Positions 8,258 to 16,459 of a stretch of 44,312 nucleotides of DNA are shown in pieces. The position numbers and the translations under genes were made by a program. Source of the DNA: an uncultured Eubacteriales bacterium (lineage in GTDB: Bacteria; Bacillota; Clostridia; Oscillospirales; Oscillospiraceae); assembly GCA_900546255.1 (NCBI GenBank), contig URCB01000011.1, forward strand, positions 1 through 44,312. The letters run 5' to 3'. The notes beneath the pieces are model-generated. The model made no database searches and was not told the origin of the DNA. It saw nothing but the letters and a program-made list of their open reading frames with translations. How positions within the stretch are numbered: the stretch's first letter is position 1; the number at the start of each line of letters is the position of its first letter.

Positions 8258-9703
8258 TTACTCTGCCAGGAGATCCTGGAGGGTGTCCACCAGGTCCAGC
8301 AGGTCGGTTCGGCTCACCAGCAGGCGGCTCTCCCCGTTGAGGGTCACCAGGCAGCTGCTGCTGTCGTACTGGGAAAAGACCAGCGTCACCGTGGGGAAGT
8401 TCTCCTTATCCTGATAGAAGGTGAAGGACAGCTCCTCCGTGCCGGGGGTGGCGTCGGTATCGCTGCCGGTGACCTCCAGGTCTTGGATGCTGTCCAAGGC
8501 GTCGGTGATGTCCACGGTCTGGCCGTCCAGCTGGTAGACGTAGGTCTCGGTGGTGTTGCCGTCCTCGTCGGTCTCCTCCTGCACGGTCTTTTCCAGGGAG
8601 TAGGTGGTGCCGTCCAGGTTGATCTCCACGCTGGTGACGTCACTCCAGTCCATCAGGACCACGTCTTGGGGCAGCAGGTCCTCGCCTTTGGCGGCCAGGA
8701 GGGTGTCGGCTACCGTCCCGTCCACCCGGTAGACCATGGAGGATCCGGAGATCCGGGCGTAGCAGGTGTCGCCGTCGTAATCCCCCAGTTCCAGCACGAA
8801 GGTGGCGGGGGTCTCCTGGGTTTCGTAGATGGGGTCGCCGTTCTCGTCGGTTTCGTTGGTTTCCACCTGGGTACTCTCGGTGTACTCCACGGTGATGGTG
8901 GCGGCGGGGATGTCCAGACCGTAGGTGCCCAGGCTGTCCTCGTCGGCCTGGTAGTCTACGCAGGCGTTCCAGGTCAGGCCGGTGACGGTGGAGACCAGAT
9001 CTTCTGCCAGGTCGGTGTCCAAGGGGGTCTCTTCCCCGTCCTGATTCCAGAACCAGGTGTACTGGTCGCTGTAGGCCAGGCCGCTGTCCTCCAGGTAGTC
9101 CAAGGTCAAGGTGCCGCTGGTGGTCTCAATGGAAACGCTGGTCAAGTCGGTCATAGAGGGGATGGACTCCATGGATACGATATCATACAGCCCCAGAGAG
9201 AAGTCCTCCAGAAGGTCGGCATCCACCAGGTAGACGTTGCCGTCCCCCAGGGAGAGGTAACGCTGCCCCCCCAGGCCGGTTTCGTCCCCGATGCGCAGCT
9301 CGTACGTGCTGTCTCCGGCGGTGACCGAGATGGCGCACGCCGCCTCCTCCAGGCCATAGTCGGCTAGGTTCTCCGGGGACTCAATGGTTTTGGTGGCCGA
9401 GACCTCCTTCAGAGCCTGGACCATGGCGTCCGGGTAGGACGCATCCAAGGGGAAGGCCTCGTCGTCAGGATAACTCCAGTTGCTGTTTTCGTCCTTGGTG
9501 AGCGTGACCGTGCTGTCCTCATAGGTCCAGGACAGTTGGGTGACCTGATCGGGGTCCAGGGAGAAGATGATGTAGGAGGTGTCCTCGGCGGTGCTCTCGT
9601 CCTCGTCGGGGACCAAGTGGGCCACCAACAGGGTGACCCCGGTGAGGATGACCAGAGCCAGCAGGAGCACGAATAGTTTTTTTCCGCGTGTCATGGTTGT
9701 CAT
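8258..9703 (-). CDS. DUF4340 domain-containing membrane-anchored protein
   Basis: A 481-aa protein with one N-terminal membrane helix (residues about 9-28, KLFVLLLALVILTGVTLLVA) and a long acidic extracytoplasmic part rich in Asp, Glu, Ser and Thr, made of repeated beta-rich DUF4340 units. DUF4340 proteins typically accompany GldF/GldG-type ABC systems. It is the last gene of the four-gene operon and starts with ATG inside an ATGA overlap with the GldG-like stop codon, with AGGAGG upstream. Function unknown; an extracytoplasmic partner of the ABC complex is inferred from position. Confidence 0.85.
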   Translation of the reverse strand: MTTMTRGKKLFVLLLALVILTGVTLLVAHLVPDEDESTAEDTSYIIFSLDPDQVTQLSWTYEDSTVTLTKDENSNWSYPDDEAFPLDASYPDAMVQALKEVSATKTIESPENLADYGLEEAACAISVTAGDSTYELRIGDETGLGGQRYLSLGDGNVYLVDADLLEDFSLGLYDIVSMESIPSMTDLTSVSIETTSGTLTLDYLEDSGLAYSDQYTWFWNQDGEETPLDTDLAEDLVSTVTGLTWNACVDYQADEDSLGTYGLDIPAATITVEYTESTQVETNETDENGDPIYETQETPATFVLELGDYDGDTCYARISGSSMVYRVDGTVADTLLAAKGEDLLPQDVVLMDWSDVTSVEINLDGTTYSLEKTVQEETDEDGNTTETYVYQLDGQTVDITDALDSIQDLEVTGSDTDATPGTEELSFTFYQDKENFPTVTLVFSQYDSSSCLVTLNGESRLLVSRTDLLDLVDTLQDLLAE

Positions 9704-11181
9704 TGGTGTTTCCTCCTGATCCAGATCCGCAGGCCGAAGAGCAGGTAGCCTGCGGGCAGCACAGCCACCAGCAACAGCGTCAGCATAGAGGCGGTGGACG
9801 CGCTCATGGTAAGGTACTCGGTGGTGATCTGTTTGGCGTGGATGGAGACCCCTTCCTCCCCTTCGCAGGTCCAGCCCACGCAGTTGAGGAAGAAGTCCTG
9901 GTTGGCGCCGGAGACCTGTTGGTTATACTGGTCGTCCAGCAGAGAGGTGGAGCCGACCCAGATGACATGGCTTTCGCTGCCGTCTTCCAAGGTATCGGTG
10001 GCGATGGCGGCCAGAGAGAAGGGCCCGTCGATGTCCCCTTCCTCCTTAGAATAGGTTTCCATGGAATATCCGGCGATCTTGGAGTAGGCGGCATCGGAAG
10101 TGGTCAGCAGGGACTCTACGGTGAGGCCGTCCCGGGGGCTCTCCTCCACCGTGATCCCCTGGGCCAGGGCCAGCAGGATATAGTATCCTCCCTCCTGGAG
10201 GGGAGAGGTGATGGAGTGGCTCTCCAAATTGGGCAGCAGATAGAAGGGGCTGCCCAGGGCGTAGTTGGCGGTGTCACCCTCAATGACAACGCCATCGTTG
10301 GCAGCCATGCCGTATTCCCCCATCAGGGCTTCCAGGTTGGTCAGGTCCTGCCCATCCTGGGCGGGGTCGGTGAGAACAATGAGGTCCCCGCCGGTGTCCA
10401 GGTAGGCCTGGATGGCCTCCACCTCGTCCTGAGACAGGTCGCTGTCTGGGCCGTTGATCAGCAGGCAGTCGGCGTCCTCAGGGACGCTCTCTTCCGTGAG
10501 CAGGGAGAGGTCTGCCACCTCGATGTTCTGCTGCTCCACCGCCGACTGGAAGGAGGTGGACAGATCGTCCTCCCCGTGGCCGGTAAGGGTGTATAGCTTC
10601 GGCAGGGTGTCACTGAGGACATAGTCGATGGCGGAGGTGAGGGAACTCTCCCCGGCGAAACTGACGTCGTAGGAGGAGTAGTCACTGCTGTAGGAGTATT
10701 CGTAGATGTCCTCGTAACTGACATAGGTGTTGCGGTCGCCGGACTCCACGATGAGGCTGTTGTTGTACACCGTCCCTGAGACATATTCCTGGAGGAAATT
10801 GGGAGAGACATCAGGGTCTATGGTCTCCAACGTCACGTAGTTGCTGCGGGCGGCGTAGCGGTCCAGAAGGGTGCCCAGGGTTTCGTCCTCCTGGCCGCTT
10901 TGGACGATCCAATAGATGGTGACGTCCTGCTCCAGGCCATCTAAGATGTCTTCCGTCTCTTGGGACAGGGTGTACAGGGTGCCGGCGGTGGTATCCAGTT
11001 GGGTGACGGAGGCCGGCAGGGCATTGACCAGGATGTTGGCCACCACGGCCAGGAAGACCACAATGGCCGCTGCTGCTACGCTGTAGCCCCCCACGCGGAA
11101 GGCCCGGGTGGTGAGGGAGGCTTTCAGACCGGCCCAGGTGGGTTTCTTCCAAGCCGGTTTGTTCCAGTGGGGTCGTTTCAT
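9700..11181 (-). CDS. GldG-like ABC transporter auxiliary protein
   Basis: A 493-aa GldG/ABC_transp_aux family protein. An N-terminal membrane helix (residues about 31-52) leads into TLYTLSQETEDILDGL, the family hallmark following the first helix. The extracytoplasmic domain contains LYTLTGHGEDDL and DCLLINGPDSDLSQDE, typical of the Gld/IFT52-like fold, and a C-terminal helix (about 464-485, LTLLLVAVLPAGYLLFGLRI) returns to the membrane. It is coupled by ATGA overlaps to the permease upstream and to DUF4340 downstream. In gliding Bacteroidetes GldG works with GldA/F; in Firmicutes the cargo is unknown. Confidence 0.87.
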   Translation of the reverse strand: MKRPHWNKPAWKKPTWAGLKASLTTRAFRVGGYSVAAAAIVVFLAVVANILVNALPASVTQLDTTAGTLYTLSQETEDILDGLEQDVTIYWIVQSGQEDETLGTLLDRYAARSNYVTLETIDPDVSPNFLQEYVSGTVYNNSLIVESGDRNTYVSYEDIYEYSYSSDYSSYDVSFAGESSLTSAIDYVLSDTLPKLYTLTGHGEDDLSTSFQSAVEQQNIEVADLSLLTEESVPEDADCLLINGPDSDLSQDEVEAIQAYLDTGGDLIVLTDPAQDGQDLTNLEALMGEYGMAANDGVVIEGDTANYALGSPFYLLPNLESHSITSPLQEGGYYILLALAQGITVEESPRDGLTVESLLTTSDAAYSKIAGYSMETYSKEEGDIDGPFSLAAIATDTLEDGSESHVIWVGSTSLLDDQYNQQVSGANQDFFLNCVGWTCEGEEGVSIHAKQITTEYLTMSASTASMLTLLLVAVLPAGYLLFGLRIWIRRKHQ

Positions 11182-12044
11182 TCACTCCACCTCCGTTTCT
11201 CCAGAGACTGGACGGTGAGGAAGAGGAACACCAGGATCACCGTCAGAAAATACACCAGACACCGGACATCGAAGATGCCGTCGACAAACTGGTAAAACTT
11301 CTCAAAGAGGGACAGCTCCTCCACCAAACTGGGGAAAAGACCGGCGAAGCTGTCGCCCCCCAACCCATAGCCCAGAATCAGGGCCACCTCCAACACCACC
11401 ATTAAGGTGACCGAGACGGGGGTGTTCCGGGTCATCAGCCGGAAGATCAGGCCGATCAGCAGGACCACCACCGTAAACGCGGCAAAGGAGGCAAAGGCCG
11501 AGGTGGAGAAGTAGTCGGACAGGTCCGGCAGGAAGTAGCACACCAGCAGCACCACAAAGCACAGTCCTGCAGCTACCCCCTGGCTCTCGGTGATGGAGGA
11601 GAGGAACATGCCAATGGCCAGCAGGGCAGCCCCTAGGAACACAAACCCCACCACCGTACTGAACACCGCAGGGAGATAGATGCTTCCGAAGGCAGTGAGA
11701 AGCAGGGGATAGACGCAGAGAACGCCTGTGGGGATCAGAAAGATGACCACCATGGCGGCGTATTTCCCGAGGGTTACCCCTGTCATGGACAGGGGAAGGG
11801 AGTAGAGAAGCTGGTCGGTTTTCTGCCGCTTTTCCTCGGCGATGACCCGCATGGTGAGAATGGGGACAATGATGAGGAAAATGAAAGAGAGGTTGCTCAG
11901 CACGTATTCAAAGTTGGCCGAGCCGGCGTTGAGGCAGATCACCATGGTGTAAATCCCCCCGAAGAGGAGGAGAAAGGCGCCGAACACATAGCCGGTGAGC
12001 CCGGTGAAATAGGTGGCCAGTTCATGGCGAAAGACGGCTTTCAT
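11178..12044 (-). CDS. ABC transporter permease (GldF/ABC-2 type)
   Basis: A 288-aa ABC-2 family permease with six predicted helices. The N-terminus MKAVFRHELATYFTGLTGYV and the segment ILTMRVIAEEKRQKTDQLL are characteristic of GldF/NosY-type permeases. The start is the ATG at 12044, in an ATGA overlap with the ATPase stop; the longer open frame upstream lies within the ATPase gene and is not coding. It pairs with the adjacent ATPase as the membrane half of the transporter. Confidence 0.9.
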   Translation of the reverse strand: MKAVFRHELATYFTGLTGYVFGAFLLLFGGIYTMVICLNAGSANFEYVLSNLSFIFLIIVPILTMRVIAEEKRQKTDQLLYSLPLSMTGVTLGKYAAMVVIFLIPTGVLCVYPLLLTAFGSIYLPAVFSTVVGFVFLGAALLAIGMFLSSITESQGVAAGLCFVVLLVCYFLPDLSDYFSTSAFASFAAFTVVVLLIGLIFRLMTRNTPVSVTLMVVLEVALILGYGLGGDSFAGLFPSLVEELSLFEKFYQFVDGIFDVRCLVYFLTVILVFLFLTVQSLEKRRWSE

Positions 12045-13033
12045 GAGGCATCCTCCTCTCGGTCTGGGCTGGCTGCCGCCCCATCGGGGGGGAGGGCGGT
12101 GTCGTCGGCGGTGAGTTCCAGGAAGATGTCCTCCAGGCTGGCCCGGGTGGCGGCCATGTGGAGGAGGGGGCGCTGGGCGCTGCTGAAGGCGAAGAACAGA
12201 GCCCGGCACAGGTCCTCCGGGGGCTGGTCGGTTTCCAAGGTGACGGCGCAGGCGCCGTCCTCCCGGGGGTGGACGTCCAGGTTGAGGATGTGGTCCAGGG
12301 GGGCCAAGATGTGGCAGACCTCCTCTGCCCCGGCCTCGGCCACCAGCTCTACGGCGGCCCCGCCGGCAAAGCGCTTTTCCAGGCCCGCAGGGGTGTCGCA
12401 GGCCACCAGCTTTCCATGGGACAGGATGAGGATGGTCTGGCACACCGCCTGCACCTCTGAGAGAATATGGCTGGAGAGGATGACGGTATGGTCGTGCCCC
12501 AGGTCCCGGATGAGGGAGCGGATCTCGATGATCTGCTTGGGATCCAGGCCCACGGTGGGTTCGTCCAGAATCACCACCTCGGGGTCCCCCAAAAGGGCCT
12601 GGGCGATGCCCACCCGCTGCTGGTACCCCTTGGAGAGGTTCTTGATGAGCCGCTGGGACACATCCGCAATCCGGGTGACCTCCATGACGTGGTGGATCTG
12701 CCCGTCCAAATCCTCCTTGGCCACCCCTTTGGCCTGACCGACGAAGGAGAGGTATTCCCAGGGGGTCCGATCCAGGTAGAGGGGAGGCCGCTCCGGCAGG
12801 TAACCCAGCAGACGCTTGGCAGGGCCGGCCTCCTCGAAAATGTCATGCCCACCCACGGTGACGGAACCCGACGAGGCGGACAGACATCCCGTCATGATGT
12901 TCATGGTGGTGGACTTTCCTGCCCCATTGGGGCCCAGCAGGCCGTAGATTTGCCCCTTCTCGATGTGGAAGGACAGGTCGGCAATGGCGGTGTGGGTGCC
13001 ATACCGTTTGGTTAGGTGACTGACTTCAATCAT
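12041..13033 (-). CDS. ABC transporter ATP-binding protein
   Basis: A 330-aa ATPase: Walker A GPNGAGKST, signature LSKGYQQRVGIAQ, Walker B VVILDEPTVGLDP and the H-loop SSHIL. The C-terminal ~100 residues form an accessory region typical of ABC-2 exporters of the GldA/CcmA/DrrA type. The ATG at 13033 (MIEVSHLTKRYG) has AGGAGG 6 nt upstream. It is the first gene of the operon ATPase-permease-GldG-DUF4340; all three downstream junctions overlap by ATGA, indicating tight translational coupling. The transported substrate is unknown. Confidence 0.93.
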   Translation of the reverse strand: MIEVSHLTKRYGTHTAIADLSFHIEKGQIYGLLGPNGAGKSTTMNIMTGCLSASSGSVTVGGHDIFEEAGPAKRLLGYLPERPPLYLDRTPWEYLSFVGQAKGVAKEDLDGQIHHVMEVTRIADVSQRLIKNLSKGYQQRVGIAQALLGDPEVVILDEPTVGLDPKQIIEIRSLIRDLGHDHTVILSSHILSEVQAVCQTILILSHGKLVACDTPAGLEKRFAGGAAVELVAEAGAEEVCHILAPLDHILNLDVHPREDGACAVTLETDQPPEDLCRALFFAFSSAQRPLLHMAATRASLEDIFLELTADDTALPPDGAAASPDREEDAS

Positions 13034-13154
13034 AGCGTTCCTCCTTTTTCCAACGGGCAGCCGCCCTTTGGGGGGCAGCACCCCAAGCCGTGCCTGGCAG
13101 AGCCAGACCCGTTCTTGGGGCTGCCGTCTTTTTTTCTACGGTAGAGGAGGAACC

Positions 13155-13169
13155 TTAAGTGAGACTTAA
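13155..13169 (-). promoter_or_regulatory. Inverted repeat upstream of the ABC operon
   Basis: A perfect inverted repeat TTAAGT-GAG-ACTTAA lies about 120 nt upstream of the ATPase start, in an AT-rich pocket between two GC-rich hairpins. It is a plausible operator for the ABC operon. No convincing consensus promoter is visible beside it. Between it and the gene the leader can form a long stem (AGCCCCAAG and CTTGGGGTGCT arms around 13070-13125). Confidence 0.45.
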
Positions 13170-13242
13170 AAAACCTGTGAATAAGTTGTGAATGATGGGG
13201 GCGGGGGTCCCAGCTGCCGCTGGCGGCCCCCGCCCAAACAGG

Positions 13243-13444
13243 AACTGGCAGCGGCCTGCAAACAGAGCCGCTGCCAGTTCGTTCCATGAAAAAGAGAAAA
13301 GAGAGAGAAAAGAGAGTGTGTATGGTAAGTCAGAGGTGAATGGCTTCCCTGCTACTGACAGGTCATAGGATACCCCCCGATTGTGACCAGAGTATGGGAA
13401 TCCTGTGGACAAAATGTGAAAGTTGTGGCCAGTTTGTAAACAAT
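13243..13444 (+). repeat. ~200 bp non-coding direct repeat, copy B
   Basis: The hairpin AACTGGCAGCGGC/GCCGCTGCCAGTT (13243-13279) is followed by the same ordered blocks as copy A at 8049-8245: a purine tract, GTGTGTA, GGTAAGTCAGA, ACAGGTCATAGGATAC, TATGGGAATCCT, TGTGAAAGTTGTG and TTTGTAAACAAT. It sits between the ABC operon (divergent, minus) and the BlaI operon (plus). Here the hairpin lacks a T-run, so it is not simply a terminator. Confidence 0.85.
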
Positions 13445-13478
13445 TCCAAAGGGTGCCCCCTGGGCGGGAAGAAAAGCG

Positions 13479-13524
13479 TTGACACCTGAGTTATACCAAT
13501 GTATAATGATATCACAAGGTATAA
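13479..13524 (+). promoter_or_regulatory. Consensus promoter and operator of the BlaI/M56 operon
   Basis: TTGACA (13479-13484) and TATAAT (13502-13507) are a perfect consensus pair with a 17-nt spacer. The inverted repeat TTATACC (13491-13497)/GGTATAA (13518-13524) brackets the -10 element and is a likely operator for the BlaI-type repressor encoded 16 nt downstream. Confidence 0.8.
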
Positions 13525-13539
13525 AAGGAGGGAATCCCA

Positions 13540-13935
13540 ATGCCAAACCGAAAGACCCACCTGGGGGAGGCGGAGCTGGAGATCATGCAGATCCTCTGGT
13601 CCGCCCGGCAGCCCCAGACCGCCCGGGAGATCCTGGCCCAGCTCCAGGGGAAACGGCCCTGGGCCCTGTCCACCCTGATGACCGCCTTGGCCCGGCTGGG
13701 GGAGAAGGGGTTTGTGTCCTGCGACCGGTCCACCCGGACCAACCTCTATACCCCCAAAGTCTCCGCCCGGGATTACCAGGCCCAGGCGGGAAAGTCCTTC
13801 CTCCAGCGGCTCTACGGGGGGTCCCTCCCCAGTCTGGTGGCCAGCCTGTACGACAGCCAGGCCATCGGAAAGGAGGACCTGGAGGAACTGAAAGCCTACC
13901 TGAACGCGTTGGAAGGAGGGGAGAAGGATGCTTGA
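13540..13935 (+). CDS. BlaI/MecI family transcriptional repressor
   Basis: A 131-aa winged-helix repressor of the BlaI/MecI/CopY family. LGEAELEIMQILW opens the DNA-binding domain, with the recognition helix around STLMTALARLGEKGF; the C-terminal helices (residues about 85-125) form the dimer region, which is where BlaI proteins are cleaved on induction. The ATG at 13540 follows AAAAGGAGGG. It overlaps the M56 protease gene by 8 nt, the standard repressor/sensor pairing of bla and mec systems. The target is probably its own operon through the inverted repeat at the -10. Confidence 0.93.
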   Translation: MPNRKTHLGEAELEIMQILWSARQPQTAREILAQLQGKRPWALSTLMTALARLGEKGFVSCDRSTRTNLYTPKVSARDYQAQAGKSFLQRLYGGSLPSLVASLYDSQAIGKEDLEELKAYLNALEGGEKDA

Positions 13936-16066
13936 ACTTCTCCGCGCATGGTTTCCCAACGTCTTGTCTGTGTCCGTCACCACGGGGGTGGTGCTGGCCG
14001 TGCTCCTTTTGGCCGCCCCGGCACTGGCCGGGCGGGTGAAGGCGCGGTGGTGGTGCCTGGCGTGGGTGCTGCTGGCCCTGCGGCTGGTGGTCCCCCTCCA
14101 GCTCTCCTTCCCCGCGGCGCCGGTGGAAGTGACCCTGCCCGGGCAGCAGGAGGTGGTCCTGCAGCAGCCGGAGGAAGTCCCCCTTGCCCCACCGGCGTCA
14201 CCGGGGGAGGCAACCCCTGAGGCGGCCCCGGCAGCCCCTGCCGCCGCAGGGGAGGCGGCAGCGCCAGCCCTGGACCTCACCTGGCTGGACTTGGCGGCCC
14301 TGGGATGGGCTGCCGGCGGGGCGGTCTTTCTCCTGGGGCAGGGCGGGCGGTACTTGATATTTCGGCGGCGCCTGCTCCGAGAAGCCCAGCCGTTCCCGGC
14401 GGGGGATGCCCTGGCCCAGACGGTTGCCCAGGCCCTGGGCGGGGGCAAGGCCATCCCGGTGGTGGTGTGCGCTGCGGCCCCCTCCCCATTGACCCTGGGG
14501 CTTCTGCATCCCCGGGTGGTCCTTCCCCGGGAGGACTACAGCCGGGAGGCGCTGGCAGGCATTCTCTGCCACGAACTGGCCCACTGGCAGGGGGGCCATC
14601 TGTGGGGGAAGCTTCTTCTGCTGCTGGCCCGGGGGCTCCACTGGTTCAACCCCCTGGTCCACCTGGCCGCCCGCCAGGCGGACAGGGACCTGGAGCTGGC
14701 CTGTGATGACCGGGTGCTGGCGCAGGCCACCCCTGCCCAGCGGAAGGCCTATGCCCACACCCTGCTGTCCGTTATGGAGGCGGATACCCGCCCTGCCGTA
14801 TTTCTCACTACCCAACTGCAAGGAGGGAAGCACGTCATGAAAGCACGGTTTTACAATCTATTTCACCCTGTGACCTCCCGCTGGGGAAAACTGTTGCCGG
14901 CAGCCGCCCTGGCGGTGGTGCTGCTGGCGGGGGGACTGGTGTCCTGTACAGGGACGCTGTCCACCGCTGACACCGCCCTGCGCCTGCCCGCCCAGGGGAC
15001 CTACGCCGGGGAGGACCTTGGGGTCACCACCGTGGCGGGAGAGGTGGCCGTCCTCCGGGAAAGCGGGGCGCTGTCCCATTGGTTTACGCTTGATCAAGCA
15101 GAGGGGACGGACCGTTACCAGTTCCTCTCCGGGGACCAGCCGCAGCCCCTTCAGCAGGGGGACCTGGTTTTGGTCACCGGCACGGTAGACGGCCAGGCCC
15201 AGGTGATGGTGGTGGGGACGGAAGCTCCCGCCCTGCAGGGAACCCTTCCCACGTCGATTTTGAGCACGGATCCTGCCGATTTGGCCCAGGCCAACCAGGC
15301 CCAGGTTGCCCCGGACCGGCCCACTTACGGGGAACCCAACGGACCCCAGACCGGCGCCACCCAGGGAGGCGTGGTGTCGGTGCTGGCCCGGGAGGGGGAC
15401 TGGGCACAAATTGAGGCGCCAGGTGGCAGTGGACCCGTCTGGGTACAGGCGGAGGAACTGGACTACGCCCTCTCTGACCAGAGCCTGGTGACGGTGGACC
15501 TGAGCCGCTACCAGGGGCAGGGGGCCCTCTGGGTCCGCACCCAGGAGGCCCCCGGTCTCCAGGACTACGCCGCAGAGGATGCCTTGACCGCCATCCCAGA
15601 GAACTGGACCCTGCCGGCGGGAACCCTGGGGGACTTCACCCGGACCGAGGTGAAAAACGATCTCCTCCTGTACGGGGAATCCTATGAGACGGTGATGCCA
15701 GAGGGCTTTTCCGTCGCGCGGTATGCCGACGGAGGGCTCACCCCGGTGTACACCTTTGGGGACGGGGCCACCGTCACCTGGCAGGCATTCTTCAGCCCCG
15801 ACGGCACGCAGATCGCCTTCCCTTGGGCCCCTTGGGAGGGGGAACAGGGCATCCAGGCAGAAGACTGGCAGGTCCGGGTGGTGGACCTGGGCACCGGCGA
15901 GGAAACCGACCTGACCCTGCCCACCTGGGAGGGCCATTCCCAGGAGATGGTCTGCGTCCAATGGATCGACGACCACGCCCTCCGGGTGACCGCCTACGAC
16001 CTGACCGCCATGCAGAGCGGGGCGGCGGATGCCAGCATCACTTGGACCTGCACCTTGGCAGGGTAA
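13928..16066 (+). CDS. M56 (BlaR1/MecR1-type) membrane metalloprotease with non-canonical sensor
   Basis: A 712-aa protein. The N-terminal half is a BlaR1-like integral membrane metalloprotease: helices at about 15-35 and 40-58, an Ala/Pro-rich loop, a further helix near 120-138, the zinc motif HELAH (215-219, Glu216) and a downstream ELACDD segment supplying the third zinc ligand. A helix at about 318-336 (LLPAAALAVVLLAGGLVSC) leads outside. The outer part is not the penicillin-binding transpeptidase domain of BlaR1: no SxxK/KTG set is seen, but rather an SH3-like stretch (about 475-520) and a beta-propeller-like C-terminus (about 575-712, FSPDGTQIAF). It presumably senses something other than beta-lactam and relieves repression by the BlaI partner. 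Confidence 0.85.
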   Translation: MLELLRAWFPNVLSVSVTTGVVLAVLLLAAPALAGRVKARWWCLAWVLLALRLVVPLQLSFPAAPVEVTLPGQQEVVLQQPEEVPLAPPASPGEATPEAAPAAPAAAGEAAAPALDLTWLDLAALGWAAGGAVFLLGQGGRYLIFRRRLLREAQPFPAGDALAQTVAQALGGGKAIPVVVCAAAPSPLTLGLLHPRVVLPREDYSREALAGILCHELAHWQGGHLWGKLLLLLARGLHWFNPLVHLAARQADRDLELACDDRVLAQATPAQRKAYAHTLLSVMEADTRPAVFLTTQLQGGKHVMKARFYNLFHPVTSRWGKLLPAAALAVVLLAGGLVSCTGTLSTADTALRLPAQGTYAGEDLGVTTVAGEVAVLRESGALSHWFTLDQAEGTDRYQFLSGDQPQPLQQGDLVLVTGTVDGQAQVMVVGTEAPALQGTLPTSILSTDPADLAQANQAQVAPDRPTYGEPNGPQTGATQGGVVSVLAREGDWAQIEAPGGSGPVWVQAEELDYALSDQSLVTVDLSRYQGQGALWVRTQEAPGLQDYAAEDALTAIPENWTLPAGTLGDFTRTEVKNDLLLYGESYETVMPEGFSVARYADGGLTPVYTFGDGATVTWQAFFSPDGTQIAFPWAPWEGEQGIQAEDWQVRVVDLGTGEETDLTLPTWEGHSQEMVCVQWIDDHALRVTAYDLTAMQSGAADASITWTCTLAG

Positions 16067-16084
16067 CCCTGCCCCGCTACATAG

Positions 16085-16123
16085 AAACGTCCGCCGGCGC
16101 AGCTGCGCCGGCGGACGTTTTTT
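16085..16123. terminator. Terminator after the M56 gene
   Basis: AACGTCCGCCGGCGCA/TGCGCCGGCGGACGTT with a 2-nt loop, followed by a run of T on the plus strand. On the minus strand it lies 15 nt past the winged-helix gene and may serve there too. Confidence 0.9.
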
Positions 16124-16137
16124 CCAGGGTAACCTGG

Positions 16138-16455
16138 TTACGAGGGGGAATCTGTGTCCTCTTCCCCCTGGGCCCCGGCCAGCAGGGACTCCAGCAGGGC
16201 CACATACTGGGCAAACTGTTCCCGCCCGTAGGGGAGGAGGGTGTAGGTGGTGTTGGGCCGGCGGCCCACGAAGGCCTTCTCGCTGCGGAGGTAGCCCTCG
16301 GCCTCCAGCACCTCCAGCTGCTTGCCCAGGTTGCCCGGGGTGGCCCCGGTGAGGTCCTGGAGGGCCCGGAAGTTCTTGGGGCCAGAGAGCAGGGCGGCGA
16401 TCACCGCCAGCCGAAGCTTGGAGTGGAAGGCGGCGGGAATCTGGGACAGTTCCAT
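16138..16455 (-). CDS. Small winged-helix transcriptional regulator
   Basis: A 105-aa single-domain winged helix protein of the MarR/ArsR-like HTH_34 group. LRLAVIAALLSGPKNFRALQ and ATPGNLGKQLEVLEAEGY form the HTH and recognition helix, with the wing at RRPNTTYTLL. It is the last gene of an operon with two membrane proteins; its start is only 4 nt past the stop of the preceding gene. Proteins of this type usually repress their own operon, and a perfect 21-bp palindrome at the operon promoter fits. Confidence 0.88.
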   Translation of the reverse strand: MELSQIPAAFHSKLRLAVIAALLSGPKNFRALQDLTGATPGNLGKQLEVLEAEGYLRSEKAFVGRRPNTTYTLLPYGREQFAQYVALLESLLAGAQGEEDTDSPS

Positions 16456-16459
16456 GGGC

